64,000 bases of DNA from Paraspadella gotoi (taxonomy: Eukaryota > Chaetognatha): contig CM119268.1 of the NCBI GenBank assembly GCA_051294375.1, positions 16,756,467-16,820,466 of the forward strand, in the 5' to 3' direction. The notes below the pieces were generated by a model that was given only the letters and a program-made list of their open reading frames with translations, made no database searches and had not been told where the DNA came from. Both the position numbers and the translations under genes were made by a program. Every line of letters starts with the position of its first letter. The stretch's first letter is position 1. Below are positions 1 to 13,020 of this stretch, in pieces.

Positions 1-201
1 GCGCCGACAACGTCGACGGCCGACGCCGCCGAAGACGACGTCTCCTTTTCCGGCGCTCCCGACGTAAAGGACCTCAACGCCGCGGTCTGAGTCGTCGGCG
101 CCATCTTCTTCTTCCGCGGCCGGGGCTTCTTCCGAATTTCCCGCTGGATGTCGTTGAGGACAAACTCCTTCTTCATTCCCTCGGCGAAGCACTTGTTAAG
201 T
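1..201 (-). CDS. Nuclear receptor, exon with end of DNA-binding domain and hinge (continues past window edge)
   Basis: This is the third exon of the nuclear receptor gene. The acceptor AG is at 203-202 behind a C-rich tract, and the first base (201) completes the Arg codon split by the upstream intron. The reading frame is open to coordinate 1. It begins RLNKCFAEGM, which continues the CQCC of the previous exon and matches the CQxCRxxKCxxxGM end of nuclear-receptor DNA-binding domains (C-terminal extension, T/A box). A very basic hinge follows (IRKKPRPRKKKM, a likely nuclear localisation signal), then a Ser/Ala/Thr-rich linker. The ligand-binding domain is not in the window and should lie further along the minus strand. 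Seen: frame, splice site, motif. Known: this motif follows zinc finger 2 in the family. Inferred: the nuclear localisation role of the basic run. Confidence 0.88.
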
Positions 202-1752
202 CTTGGGAGGGGTGTGAGGGTGGGGTGGGGTGGGGGTAAGGAAGGAGGTTAATGAAAAGGTAATGTCAGGGTGAGAGTGTTGGGGGAGACGGGTGAGAGA
301 AAGAAGATTGAACGGTTTGACTTCAGGAAAACCAATATTGCAATCAGCGGATAAGTCTTCTGAGGATCTTTCGACTTTAAAATTGATAAAAAAAAAAAGT
401 AGGACGTTGAAAAGATTAATATTTTCTAACAATTACCGGTTAATAATCTATCATTGAAAATCTATCAAAGGGCCAAATAAAAATAATTATATGCTTTAGT
501 TAAAAGGAGTTTAAATCCTTGGAAATTACTTTAGTAATAGTAGAACCTGATTTTACTCCAGAGGAAGATAAAAACTATTCACTCATTTAAATTCGAAATA
601 GTTAAAAAAACAAGAAATTCTCTTTAATAGGAATTCGAAAGCCGGTCTCTAAAATTGCTTATTTTCATAGAAAAAGTAACTAATGACCATGTCAGCCAGA
701 CCTAAACGTAGCGTCTCGAACGTCAAGCGAAATATAAACCAGATCGGATCATCCAATTTGTTGCGCCGCGGTGACTTTATTTTTACGTGTATTTATCGTG
801 ACATGACATGACATGACTACAATAACTTTGTGCCGGTGTTTTTATGACACGCACTGCATCATTTTATTCTTTATAGTTTTAGGATTTCCTGAAGTCGGCG
901 CTAACAGTAACTAAATTTTGAAAATTTTTCCCTTCTTAACAAGTGAGCCGATTGACATATCGACCGACAGACCGACCAAAAAGTGACTTACAGAGTTGTA
1001 CCGCGAGTACTTGTGGCGCAACTAAAAACGATAATTATCGGAATGGCTCGGATTCAACTCAGAACTCTTTCCTCAAGTTTCATTTCCCCGTTTGGTTTTT
1101 TCTTCCGAGATTATATTTTAAAATCTAATTTCATTTATGGATTCAAGATTCGATATCGAAATCGCGACGAAGAAGATTCTTCCGATGTTCGATCCCAACT
1201 TCTCGTTTTAAGGTCGCCCTCTTTCTTCCAGATCTCGACTTTGTTCCTGGCCTCTTTTATCGCGATTCACCGTCCCAATTTTGTATCAAGTTCACTTTCA
1301 TTGTGATTCTGTATCGCCCTCTTTTGTCAAGATTCAACCCGGAATTTTTTTGGTAAGATTCATCACTGCCCTCTTTCATTGCAATTCAGTCTTGTCCTTT
1401 TCTTGATTCATCATTGCCCTCTTTGGTCAAGATTCACCTCGCCCTCTATCGTCGAGATTCAACGTCAGTCTATTTCGCTAATTATGGCAAAGGTCGATTC
1501 TTATCAGATTGCATTATTTTTATTAGATGGAAAGGAGATATAGAAATCGGTAAAAAAAAGTAACAAATATAAAAGAACGAAAAAAAAATTATGGAACGAA
1601 GAGGGAAAAGAAAGAACTCATGAAAAAGGAACAAAGAAACGAATACCAAGAACGCGTCAGCAGGATTAAGAATCCCTTCCACTCGTCAATGATGACAGTT
1701 TTCTCTAGAACATATTGATAATAAGTTTAACCAATTGCAATGAAGAACTGAC
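202..1752 (-). other. Intron between DNA-binding domain exons 2 and 3 of the nuclear receptor gene
   Basis: AT-rich intron with donor GTCAGT directly below 1753 and acceptor AG at 203-202. I see no coding exon in it. The only structure I noticed is a degenerate tandem array at 1205-1475, listed separately. Confidence 0.8.
1205..1475. repeat. Degenerate tandem repeat, unit about 45-50 bp
   Basis: Five or six imperfect copies of a unit containing 'cgccctcttt' followed by 'gtcaagattca' (for example at about 1213, 1315, 1370, 1416 and 1439). It lies inside the nuclear receptor intron. No coding role is apparent. Confidence 0.5.
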
Positions 1753-1887
1753 CTGCAGCATTGGCATTTGCGTCTGACCCAAGCGTCCATGACGTCATTG
1801 CACTTGCCCTCAAACTTGCACTCGTATGTCGTGCGACGACTCACGCTTCGCCGGAAAAAGGCTTTGCACCCTTCACAGGAGATGACA
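1753..1887 (-). CDS. Nuclear receptor, exon encoding zinc finger 1 end, P-box and zinc finger 2
   Basis: A 135-bp internal exon (acceptor AG 1889-1888, donor GTCAGT below 1753). With the split codon it reads SVISCEGCKAFFRRSV then SRRTTYEC, KFEGKC, NDVMDAWVRRKCQCC. It supplies the last two cysteines of zinc finger 1 (CEGC), the P-box CEGCKA, and all four cysteines of zinc finger 2. The C-x15-C spacing between CEGC and YEC and the C-x5-C spacing of the D-box are canonical. The next spacing is 11 residues instead of the usual 9. The VRRKCQ stretch resembles NR1-type receptors (EcR, LXR, FXR, VDR), but the subfamily cannot be assigned from the DNA-binding domain alone. Role: DNA binding as a transcription factor in the nucleus. 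The intron position, in the middle of finger 1, joins in phase to exon 2699-3463. Confidence 0.92.
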
Positions 1888-2698
1888 CTGTAATCAGAGA
1901 GAGGGTAAAGGAGGATAATTGTTAGGGAAGTTATTGTATTTAAAATTAAATTAATTTGCTTCTAAGATTAGTTGGAAGAAACAGAAATATAAAGAATTAA
2001 TGAATAAACGGTTCATGATATAGCAGTCCCATAGCTTCGGATAAGGCGGTAGAACCCACTTGCAGATGGGTCGAGGCCGCGTCGCACGTCACTACTGGGT
2101 GGCCACTGGGCTAAAAAACCAGACCTTTGGGTTGGGTAGGCGAATAACTTGCCGCCGTCCGGCCGACTCCAATGACCGGATTTTAATCCATAATATTTAA
2201 TTTTTTTATCTATTTCACTTTTTTGGATTCGTTCAACAGACTGGACATTGAACAATCATAATGAGAGATAATGACATAAATGAGAGAAGAAGAAAATTTG
2301 CAATAAAAAATTCTCGAGATGTACAAACAGAAAAATATATATCACTTTGAAGAGCATGACAAGTGTGAATGAACTAATCGCATCTCACGTCATTGTTAAA
2401 AACAATTCATAAATATTTAGATTTGAAATTATCCACACCGGATGCGGCGAAAAAGTTTCAGAGAAATGAGGAACTAACAAACAAAAATGAGCAATATTAG
2501 CAACAAATATGTACGAATCAATTAGTTAAATTACAAGGTTGCTCTCTAATTTGTTTATATATCGTCACATCTCAATCCCATCATTTTACTCGCAACGCGG
2601 ATTCCGCGAATTCCGCCCCATTCTCAAAACTTTCTTTCCCCTTAGCCTTTACACACCCTCACCCAACGGCGTTCGCCACGCCCACTCTCCACGCCCAC
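1888..2698 (-). other. Intron splitting zinc finger 1 of the nuclear receptor
   Basis: Donor GTGGGC directly below 2699, acceptor TTACAG ending at 1888. The intron is phase 2 and splits the codon after HY. It contains a GC-rich segment at 2020-2185 that looks foreign to the AT-rich surroundings. No other feature was seen. Confidence 0.8.
2020..2185. repeat. GC-rich segment, possible interspersed element fragment
   Basis: This stretch stands out in composition from the AT-rich intron around it. Its minus-strand frame is open for about 80 codons, but its composition and intronic position suggest a diverged repeat rather than an exon. No second copy was seen in the window, so the call rests only on composition. 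Confidence 0.25.
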
Positions 2699-3463
2699 CT
2701 GTAGTGACATCCAGACGCCTTGTCACCGCAGATCATGCAGGCGGTCTTCCCCTCGTCCTCTTTGATCGCCGCCTTGGATCGGCGGTACCGCTTCGGCTTC
2801 GGCACCGACGCCAGAAGAATTTCCTTCCGCGTTTTTTCGACGCCGCCCGCTCCGCCGCCGACGCCGCCGACGCCGCCGACGACGTTCTTGAGAAAAAGCA
2901 TGGCGTCTCCCGTCGGCGAAGGGATCTTGACAGACGAGTCGGTCCGTCCGTCTTCGCACTCTTCCTCTTCCTCCTCGTCTTCCTCCCCCGCTTCCGTCGG
3001 AGAAGGACGAAGTTTGTCGAGAGGCGAAGAACGGCGATCGCCGTCGCAGAATCTTTTTTCGTCTTTCCAACTCTTCTCTTTTTTTTCTTCTTTTTCTTCG
3101 CCGCGAATAAAGTTGCGATTTCGATCCCTCGATTCCGACGGAGGCGACGACGAACGCTCGATCGACGCCGCAAAACGACGATGGGCGTCGCGTGAATCCT
3201 CGCGCGCCGACGACGACGACGACGACCAGGACGAAGACGAACACGTGCGCGTCATCGTCGTCATCGGCGGCGGCGGCGTCTCTAGCGACATCTTGCGCGG
3301 CGAAGACGGCGATGACGACGACGACGACGACGACGACGATGAGGACGACGACGCAGGGGAAGAGAGCGACGAGGATTGGGGAGGCGAGGGGCAGACGGGA
3401 GGCGGAGAAGGAGTGGACGAGGAGGTCGCTCGGCGGGGGAAAGGAGGCGAAGGGGGGGCGCCA
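2699..3463 (-). CDS. Nuclear receptor, exon with Ser/Pro-rich A/B domain and start of zinc finger 1
   Basis: A 765-bp GC-rich exon. The acceptor CCAG (AG at 3465-3464) lies behind a long CT tract, and the donor is AG|GTGGGC at 2699. It enters with 1 nt completing a codon (phase 2) and leaves in phase 2. The product is low-complexity: Pro/Ser-rich, a poly-Ser run encoded by a (GAC)n-like repeat at about 3308-3350, then an acidic run, a Gly-rich run, KPKRYRRSK, and KTACMICGDKASGCHY. The last part is the start of zinc finger 1 (C-x2-C, then GDKASG and HY, family hallmarks). Spliced to exon 1753-1887 it gives C-x2-C-x13-C-x2-C exactly. An in-frame ATG at 3291 is the first Met in this exon and could be the start. 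However, the frame is open through to the acceptor, so I favour an upstream start in an earlier exon. Function: transcription factor with an N-terminal activation-type domain. Confidence 0.85.
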
Positions 3464-4139
3464 CTGGAGGGAGAGGGAGAGAGAGAAAGAGAGGAGAGAG
3501 ATTAGGAAAAGATTGAACAACAACAGGGTAAAATCTAGGAATAGGAAAAAAGAGAGGAAAGAGATTAAAAAAGAATCGTGGTTTTTGAAAATATTGTAAT
3601 TACTCCTAATGCGAATTTAACTATTAAAACACAAATTGTACCAATCGGTTTAATGAATTTGTTTGAATTGTTAAAAATATAAAACAGACTGACCCAATTA
3701 TAGCTCTGAGAAGGTTACCTAAAACGTTTTTGTAAAAACTTGCTAATTTCTGATTTTTATTTCCAGATGAAAGGACGAGAAACTGGAGAAAAAATTCGCG
3801 CCATTTTATTAAGCGATAAATATTTGATAAAACTTCCTCGAGATTCTCTGGAATCCCGATTTCACTTGGGGTCTACAAGAGATGAGTTCGGGTTTTACGG
3901 TTCGATCCACCGATCGCTCGCCCGCACTGTCGCCTGGTGGCCGCCCGCCCGGTTGCCTGGCTGCCCGTCTGGCTGGCTGCCCGCTCGACTCGTCGTCCGA
4001 ATGACGACCGCTTACCGCCCTCTCGTGGCTCCTTTCCTCCTGTCAATAAATTACTTTTGCAAGACTTGCGACTCTTTCCTTTTTTCTTCTTCTTCCCTTC
4101 GTCCGACTTTTATTTTTTTTCCCTCACTCTGTCTCGAGC

Positions 4140-4140
4140 C

Positions 4141-4171
<31 letters not shown>

Positions 4172-4225
4172 ATGTTTTTTTTTTCTTTCTTTCTTTCTTT
4201 CTTTCTTTCTTTATGCTTTCTTTTT

Positions 4226-4265
<40 letters not shown>

Positions 4266-4268
4266 TCA
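4140..4268. repeat. TCTG and CTTT tetranucleotide microsatellites
   Basis: About 7 copies of TCTG (4140-4169) followed by an interrupted CTTT array (about 4181-4268). The long open frames read through them are repeat artefacts. Confidence 0.9.
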
Positions 4269-5775
4269 TTCTTTTAGTTTTTCCTGGCCATCGATTTTTA
4301 ATTTTGTCAGAACGTTTTACTCATTTTTACCCTATTTTTTTGACACGCTAAACGTTTCTGATTACGCGAAGTAGATTGTGTGAATCAAAAAACTAGTAAT
4401 ATCAATAGTTAGTGTTATGTCTCGAATAGACGGAAAAAAATCCTCGTTAAAAATTCATTCGGGAAGTGAGGTAACGAAGCCTTACCAGTGGCATTGTCAC
4501 CGTCGAACATCTCGAAAATAATTATTTTTTATTTAATATGTTTGAAAGGGAAAATACAAAAATTCAGAATGCGGGTTCCGCTTGTATGCACATCAAGTAA
4601 AAAATGTTTTTAAAAGTTTTGGCACTTCCATGTCTTGGGGCTAGGGGGCAAAAGGGCGAATTAAAAAATTTTACCTTTTAATCAGTAAACAATGACATTC
4701 AAGATGAGTAGATTTTAATTTTTTTTTTTCTTCACTGAAATTTTTATTTAAAAAGAAATAAAAGAAAGCTAAAAATAAATTATCTTTTTTCTATTTAAAA
4801 AAAAATTATCAATACAATTTAACACAATGATGTCTTGCTTAGTCAAATATGTCCCCAGCTATGTAATTTTTTAAAATTTTTATTATGATAAACAAGCAGT
4901 GTGTCAAGCTTTTTTGTTGCAGTTGAAAGATAATGAAAAATGACGATTTTTCTCCACAGACAAGAAGGTAGACGTCCAACTGTTTATATTAAGCTGAAAA
5001 CATTTTTGTATTTATCATTTTTTAAATATTCAAAAAAACACTTTTATCAAGCTACTACATTAAATTTTTGCTTGTTTTTTACTTTAAACTGAAAATGCAA
5101 GCAATTTTATGCAGTAGAGAAAATTTAATGGTAATCAAAATGTAATTTAGTCCTTCCTTTTTCAATTTAAAGATTTAGGCATTTCCCAGGAGGGAATCAC
5201 TACCAGCGGTCCCGAAATGTCACACTCCACTAGTCATTATCTTCAGCCCATGGACAAGCCAATGAACCCGAGACCTATCGCAAACGTTCCCACCTTGCCA
5301 ACCTCGGGGGCGGAGGCCAGCTCATTTAAGACTCTTCTCTCAACATATTTAATTTTCACTAACTCATTACTACCTATCCCTATTACACTTTATATTTCTT
5401 CTATTTCAATTTCAACTTCTTTAACTCATTAATTATTTTATCAATGTTACTATCAGGTTTAACTATTAAGTTTGGTTATTTTATTTCTCTCGTATCATTT
5501 GTTTACATTACAAAAAAATCGTACGAAGATTTATTCTCTTACCCTGTGTCGTCTCTTTCTTCGTCCGTCTCCCTCTCTCCTCCTCTCTGTATTTCAAAAT
5601 TTCATCCAAACTTCTTGTTCCCCTGATCTTACTTTACTTCACCTGTCCTCATTATCTGACCACTGTCCTTTGGCTCAATTCTTTTTGTTTGGAAACTCCC
5701 TTTTTTTTCTGTCTCCTCTCCTCTCGTCTCTACTCTCTCTCCTAAACTAATGTTAAAAGGTAAAATATTGATGTG

Positions 5776-5830
5776 TCATAACTGATGAAGACTCTAAAAC
5801 TCAGAGTCGAAACATGGTCTTTATCAACAT
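5776..5830 (+). ncRNA. Hammerhead-ribozyme-like motif, copy 1
   Basis: CTGATGA at 5782-5788, then one extra A, a perfect 6-bp stem GACTCT/AGAGTC (5790-5795 and 5803-5808), then GAAAC at 5809-5813 and GTC at 5817-5819. The order CUGAUGA, stem II, GAAA, very short stem III, then the UH cleavage site is that of a minimal type I hammerhead. The extra base after CUGAUGA is a departure from the consensus and is shared with the other copies in the window. Self-cleavage is inferred only. Confidence 0.4.
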
Positions 5831-8303
5831 ATACAATTCGTTGACTAGAAAACAAATAAAATTGCTTTTTTCTCTCCCCTAAATTCAAAACGCACAACTA
5901 AATTGATAGTTTGATACACAATTTAAGAAAGAAAAACAACAAATTTCATATAGCTTCAATGAAATTTTAATGCAAAAAAACTGTTATACTTTTAACTCCG
6001 ATTTAAATAAAGGCTGTGTAAAGATTTATGGATAAAATTTAATAAAACTTTTTTAGAAAGGTGTCCCATGATTAGGGCTTAAGTTTAATACCTCGCCCAC
6101 GTTCCTATCTCTTTTCTTTCAAAAGTTATTCAAGAAAATAACTTTTTTTACCGTTAGAGAACTAAAGATTTGAACTACACAGTACAAATCTTTGTTAAAA
6201 TAAAAATTTCGGCAGAGCAGGAGTATCTCAATTTATCCTATTGGTACAATACCTAAATTTCAAAATAAAACCTAAAAGAAAAATTTTCTGCCCTCTTGAG
6301 ACTTATGACTATCAGTGTACCCAATTGTCTTACTCATTTATGGATTATGATGGAAGAAATCAGTGAAACGTTTCCTCTTTTTTTTAAATAGTTTGTACTA
6401 GCTCGTCAGAAATCTAAGAAGAAACTCGAAAATTTTATTCTGACAAATTTTGCCTTTCAAGGCTGACGTTTATGACTATATCTCTGAAATCATTGTAGGA
6501 ATTTAAAAACGGTTTTTTGCAAGTGAATATTGATATCATCCTCCAGGGACCGGCATAAAAATATATAAAAAATATATATGATATTAGCTCTCGGGTGAGG
6601 TATCTAATTCTGTTTACTTTTTTTGTTTTTCTTTTCCTCTCTTTTTATCTTTTTTCCATAACCCGACTTTCCCCCTTTACTTTTAAAGTTGTCGAAGATG
6701 CTAGACTCAAACTCAAAGTGTCCAAAAACGTGAAAGCAGATAGCAAACGACGATAACGTCCAAGACAACGTCGACGACGACGACGACGACAACAACAACA
6801 ACAAAAAAACGGAAACAAACTGCCGACGCGAAACGAACGAACGAACGTCTTGAAACGAACGATGATTAGGAAGAGACCGGTTTGACTTTTTTTCTTCTTA
6901 CCATTTAAGTTAGTAGATACGTAAAACTGGAAAAAAAGAACGACGTTTAAAATCTAAGGAATCTTTTGCAATCAGAGCAGGTAAATCGACAGTTGAGCGT
7001 TGAAAAAATCGGAAACCCTGGTGATTCGTTTCCGCGAAGCAAATAGGGAAGAAACAAGCCCGTGAAAATTTCAAAATATTGTTGTTTCGATGTCGTGTTA
7101 AAAGAAAAGAAAAGAAAAGAAAAGAAGAGAAGAGAATGTTGGGTAGGAAATTGATCGAAGAGAAGAAAAGAAAGAAAAAGACTCGCGATGGCGTTGGATC
7201 GTCAGACGAAAATGGGAAAACGACGATTTTCCTCTTTGTCGTCGTCTTTATATATAGAAGTTGTCCTTTTTACCTCTGACGTTTTCATTGTCGCTGTCGT
7301 CTTCTCTTTGTTGCCAACATTTTTGTCGTCTTTGACCTCAAGGCTGTTTTTGTCGTCGTCGTCGTCGTCGTCGTCATCACCAATTTCCATCTCCGAATTC
7401 ATCCGATTTCTCTCTGAAGATCGAAACCCGAAATGGACTTTTCTTTTCATTCTCTTCTTTTTTCTTTCTTTATCTCATTTTCTAAAAAAAAAAATAGAGG
7501 ACGACGACGACGACGAGGACGACGACGAGGACGACGACGAATTCTCCGCCGATGCTTCCACGATTTCTGAGAAAAGAGAATCGGAGACGCGAAGAAAACG
7601 ATGTTTGAACGACAACAACAACGACAAAACACAGATGCAGCAAGGATGACAATAACAAAGAAATATGAAAGGCGTTGATGGTATTGCCGTCGTACGGCAG
7701 AAACGGAGGGGAAAGGGCGTTGAGGAAAAAAAAGAGCATCCTAAAAAATGACAACGGAAAGATTTGAGAATGACGACGACGACGACAGCGCGAAGGAAAA
7801 AGATACGTCGTTGCAAGGAAGAAACTTTTCTACATTTTTTAAGAAACGAGAGAAAAAAATAAAGGAAATAGAGACGAAAAAAAGAAAAGAAATTTAAGTA
7901 AAAAACAAATACAAATAATAGCTATGTAATAAAAAAGAAATAAAGGCGGATAAGAAAAAGATGAGACCGATGATGAGGGTCAGGGAGACGAAAAAGTAGA
8001 CGAGAAAGTCTTGATGACGTGAGAGCGAGGATACTCAATCGAGGGAGTGAGATGAGAGAGCACGAAGGACGGTGGTATTTGGCAGATGTCAAATGGCAGA
8101 TGATGATGTACGTTTAAAAGAGAACAGAGGTGGACAAAGATGACGATGACTTAAGATGACGGATGATGACTATTGACAACGATTAGACAACGTCAACGAC
8201 AATGATTGAGAACAATAATTTATAAGTAACGTAACATTGTCGACCGTGAAACCGACCGACCGACCGACAACGAAACCGAGTCTTCGAAACGCGGCGGTCT
8301 CAC

Positions 8304-8496
8304 CTTTTGGATTCCGATTGTTTTTCTCTTCTCGGTTGGCATCGAAATCGGCGCTGATTAAATTCCTCGCGCAGAGCGTCGCGGCGTCGCGTGGGGGCGG
8401 ACGTGGTGTCGGAAGAGGGCGCCGGCGGCGGCGGCGTTGTTGGCGGCGGAGTGAGGAGGGCGGCCGATGTGGAGTGTAGAGGCTGTGATGGCGCGA
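8304..8496 (-). CDS. Candidate upstream A/B-domain exon of the nuclear receptor
   Basis: A GC-rich 193-bp open segment with a strong acceptor (CCCCCCTAG, AG at 8498-8497, directly after a CT run of about 100 nt) and a strong donor (AAAAG|GTGAGA at 8304). In one frame it encodes 63 residues without a stop: APSQPLHSTSAALL, a Pro/Thr run, then RRRDALREEFNQRRFRCQ and a charged end. It leaves in phase 2, exactly the phase needed to enter exon 2699-3463, and has the same GC-rich Pro/Ser character. Seen: splice signals, open frame, composition. Inferred: that it is spliced to the receptor. It enters with 2 nt of a split codon, so at least one further 5' exon is required and was not found. A second frame that ends in a stop is less protein-like. 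Confidence 0.5.
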
Positions 8497-8504
8497 CTAG
8501 GGGG

Positions 8505-10985
<2,481 letters not shown>

Positions 10986-12642
10986 AGATAAGGCTCGAAA
11001 ACTTTTTTTGTTCTCGCAAGAAAAAAAGATTTATGATCTTTTCGAGAAAAAAAAATTTCATTTTCAGTTGTTTTCGAGAGAAAGAATTCTTTTGGAATAA
11101 AAACAAAGAAAAATACTAACAAGTATAGACGTATCTACAAGGGTAACGATACCGTTTTTGACTGAGAAGTGAAATAAAAGGAAAAACTTTGTCATACATC
11201 GTGAATGTCTCCATGACTTGAGGTTGCGTTTGAAAATGAAATTGCATGAAATTGGTACAAGCAATATGGAAATTATCCATTCATTTAATAAATAAGGTAT
11301 CTTGCCCCTGACTTTGGACAGGCTTTGGTGGTTTAAGGCCACCATCACTTTTACATTACTCTTATATTCTTTAGGGTGATACAACATTTTTATAGTTAAC
11401 TATATAGAAGAATAGATAAAATAATAATTATAAAGAGTAACGGAAAGTAATAATACAGTATTAGATAATAACATACTGCTAAGATACCTAAGTGATAATT
11501 CACCTGTCGGCAATTGGCAATAGGCAATTTGTCTCACCATGCTGCGGGAAGTTATTACAATTCTCAGCACAAAATTTATGTAGATTCGGCAAACATTCAC
11601 CTTGCAGATTTATTATAAATTTAACGGGCAAAACTTTAACTGACAAATGATCAAATATAATCGGAAATTTCTTCGTGAAAAACAAATGATCAAACGGAAA
11701 TCCTTCGTTAAACGATTTTTAAGACAAACGAAAAAGATCGCAGACAGATTTAGCAAGCATCTTCGGATTTCAGAAATTTCTTAAAAGACAATGAACATCA
11801 AGATGTTCCCATCAATATAATTAACAAATCTAATATTAGAGGTAATATTAGAACTTTTTTAAAAAACGAAATAACATTTACTAAGCGACCAACGCATCAT
11901 ACGCTATGAATCATTCTAAACAAGGAAGGACGATTGGGATGTTGTTAGCGTTACAAAATTGTGTCCAAATTTACGAAATTAAAAAGCAGGCTTCTATTTT
12001 AAAGTCTTGAGAAATTGTAATGGCTTCTAGTCAATAAAGAACGCGCAACACAATTTGCCGCCTTTTTATCTTCTCTTCTCCGCATGAAATGATGTATGTT
12101 GCCAAGTCTCCGTCTAAAACTGGACAAACGTCATCTCTCCACCTCTCTTCTTCTTCCTTCTCTCGCCGACTGTCTTTCTCTCTTTATTATTCTCGCCTTT
12201 GCCACTTTTACTCCCCTCCTTTCCTTCTCTACCCCCCATCGTCCTTTTATTATTACTCTCGATTTCTCCCTCCCTCCTCCTCATCCCTCCCTTTCTCCCT
12301 CCCTATCCTCTCTTTATAACTCTCTTTCCCTTCCCCTTTTCTTCCTTCCCTCCCCCCTCCCCTCCCTTTCTCTCTTTATTACTCTCGCTTTTCCCCTCCC
12401 TTCCTCCTCCCTGTCCCCTCTCTCCCTCCACCCTTCCTCTCTTTATTATTCTCGCTTTTTCTGAATTAAGACGAACAACTTCCCCGTTGAAAGACGACCA
12501 ACAGAACAGCGCGTTGGAACGTGATAGTGGAAGCGAAATAAGTGCGAAGAGATAAATTAAAAAGCCATATCGCAGTTTTCTCGTTACCTCTCAGTGGTCT
12601 GGGGCCTTAAGGAAATCATATGCGTTTTAATATATTAAGAAT
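10986..12642. other. AT-rich sequence with a C/T-rich patch, no gene seen
   Basis: AT-rich to about 12060, then a pyrimidine-rich patch at 12120-12450 with repeated 'ctctttattattctcgcttt'-like phrases (about 12180, 12245, 12370, 12440). These suggest a degenerate tandem repeat of about 65-130 bp. No exon is supported. Confidence 0.4.
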
Positions 12643-12688
12643 TCACACTGATGAAAGTATAAAATTAAGACCGAAACATGTCTGTGAT
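12643..12688 (+). ncRNA. Hammerhead-ribozyme-like motif, copy 2 (weak stem II)
   Basis: CTGATGA at 12648-12654, GAAACATGTC at 12673-12682, and a 5-bp stem I between TCACA (12643-12647) and TGTGA (12683-12687). The core bases and cleavage triplet GTC are present, but stem II (12655-12672) does not pair well, so this copy is probably decayed. Confidence 0.3.
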
Positions 12689-12974
12689 TTTTTTCATTAG
12701 AAACTTCGTTGTGAAAACAAAGAAAACTTTTCTTATTTATTAAGAATTAATAGATTGATTAAAATAAAAATGATAGCCTTGGATTAACGTTAATTTTTAG
12801 TCACAATTAATTTCGTTTCTATTTTTCTCACTCACTTTTGGTTTGGGAAAGGATCTTTAAAACTATAACTCGTAAAGTAAAAGAATAGAATATGAAGGAG
12901 AGAGGTCAATCATTTCAGAATTTATAGGTATAATTAAAATTTTTGCTGATTCTCGTTTCCTTTGTTCCTGTTCT

Positions 12975-12979
<5 letters not shown>

Positions 12980-13018
<39 letters not shown>
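12980..13018. repeat. CT microsatellite
   Basis: Short CT dinucleotide array of about 19 units. Confidence 0.9.

Positions 13019-13020
<2 letters not shown>

Larger units (their letters stand above)
3464..8303 (-). other. Presumed intron upstream of the nuclear receptor A/B exon
   Basis: About 4.8 kb with no confident exon. It holds TCTG and CTTT microsatellites (4140-4268), a hammerhead-like motif (5776-5830), triplet-rich GAC/GTC stretches around 6760-6800, 7345-7375 and 7500-7545, and AT-rich sequence. It is an intron only if the candidate exon at 8304-8496 belongs to the same gene. Confidence 0.5.

Noticed and set aside
3740-4374. Two overlapping plus-strand frames of about 145-200 codons
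   Set aside because: Much of each is TCTG/CTTT repeat translation, and no family motif was seen.
6689-6756. Plus-strand 22-codon terminal-exon-like frame (VVEDARLKLKVSKNV) behind a pyrimidine tract
   Set aside because: Too short, lies inside the presumed receptor intron on the other strand, and has no partner.
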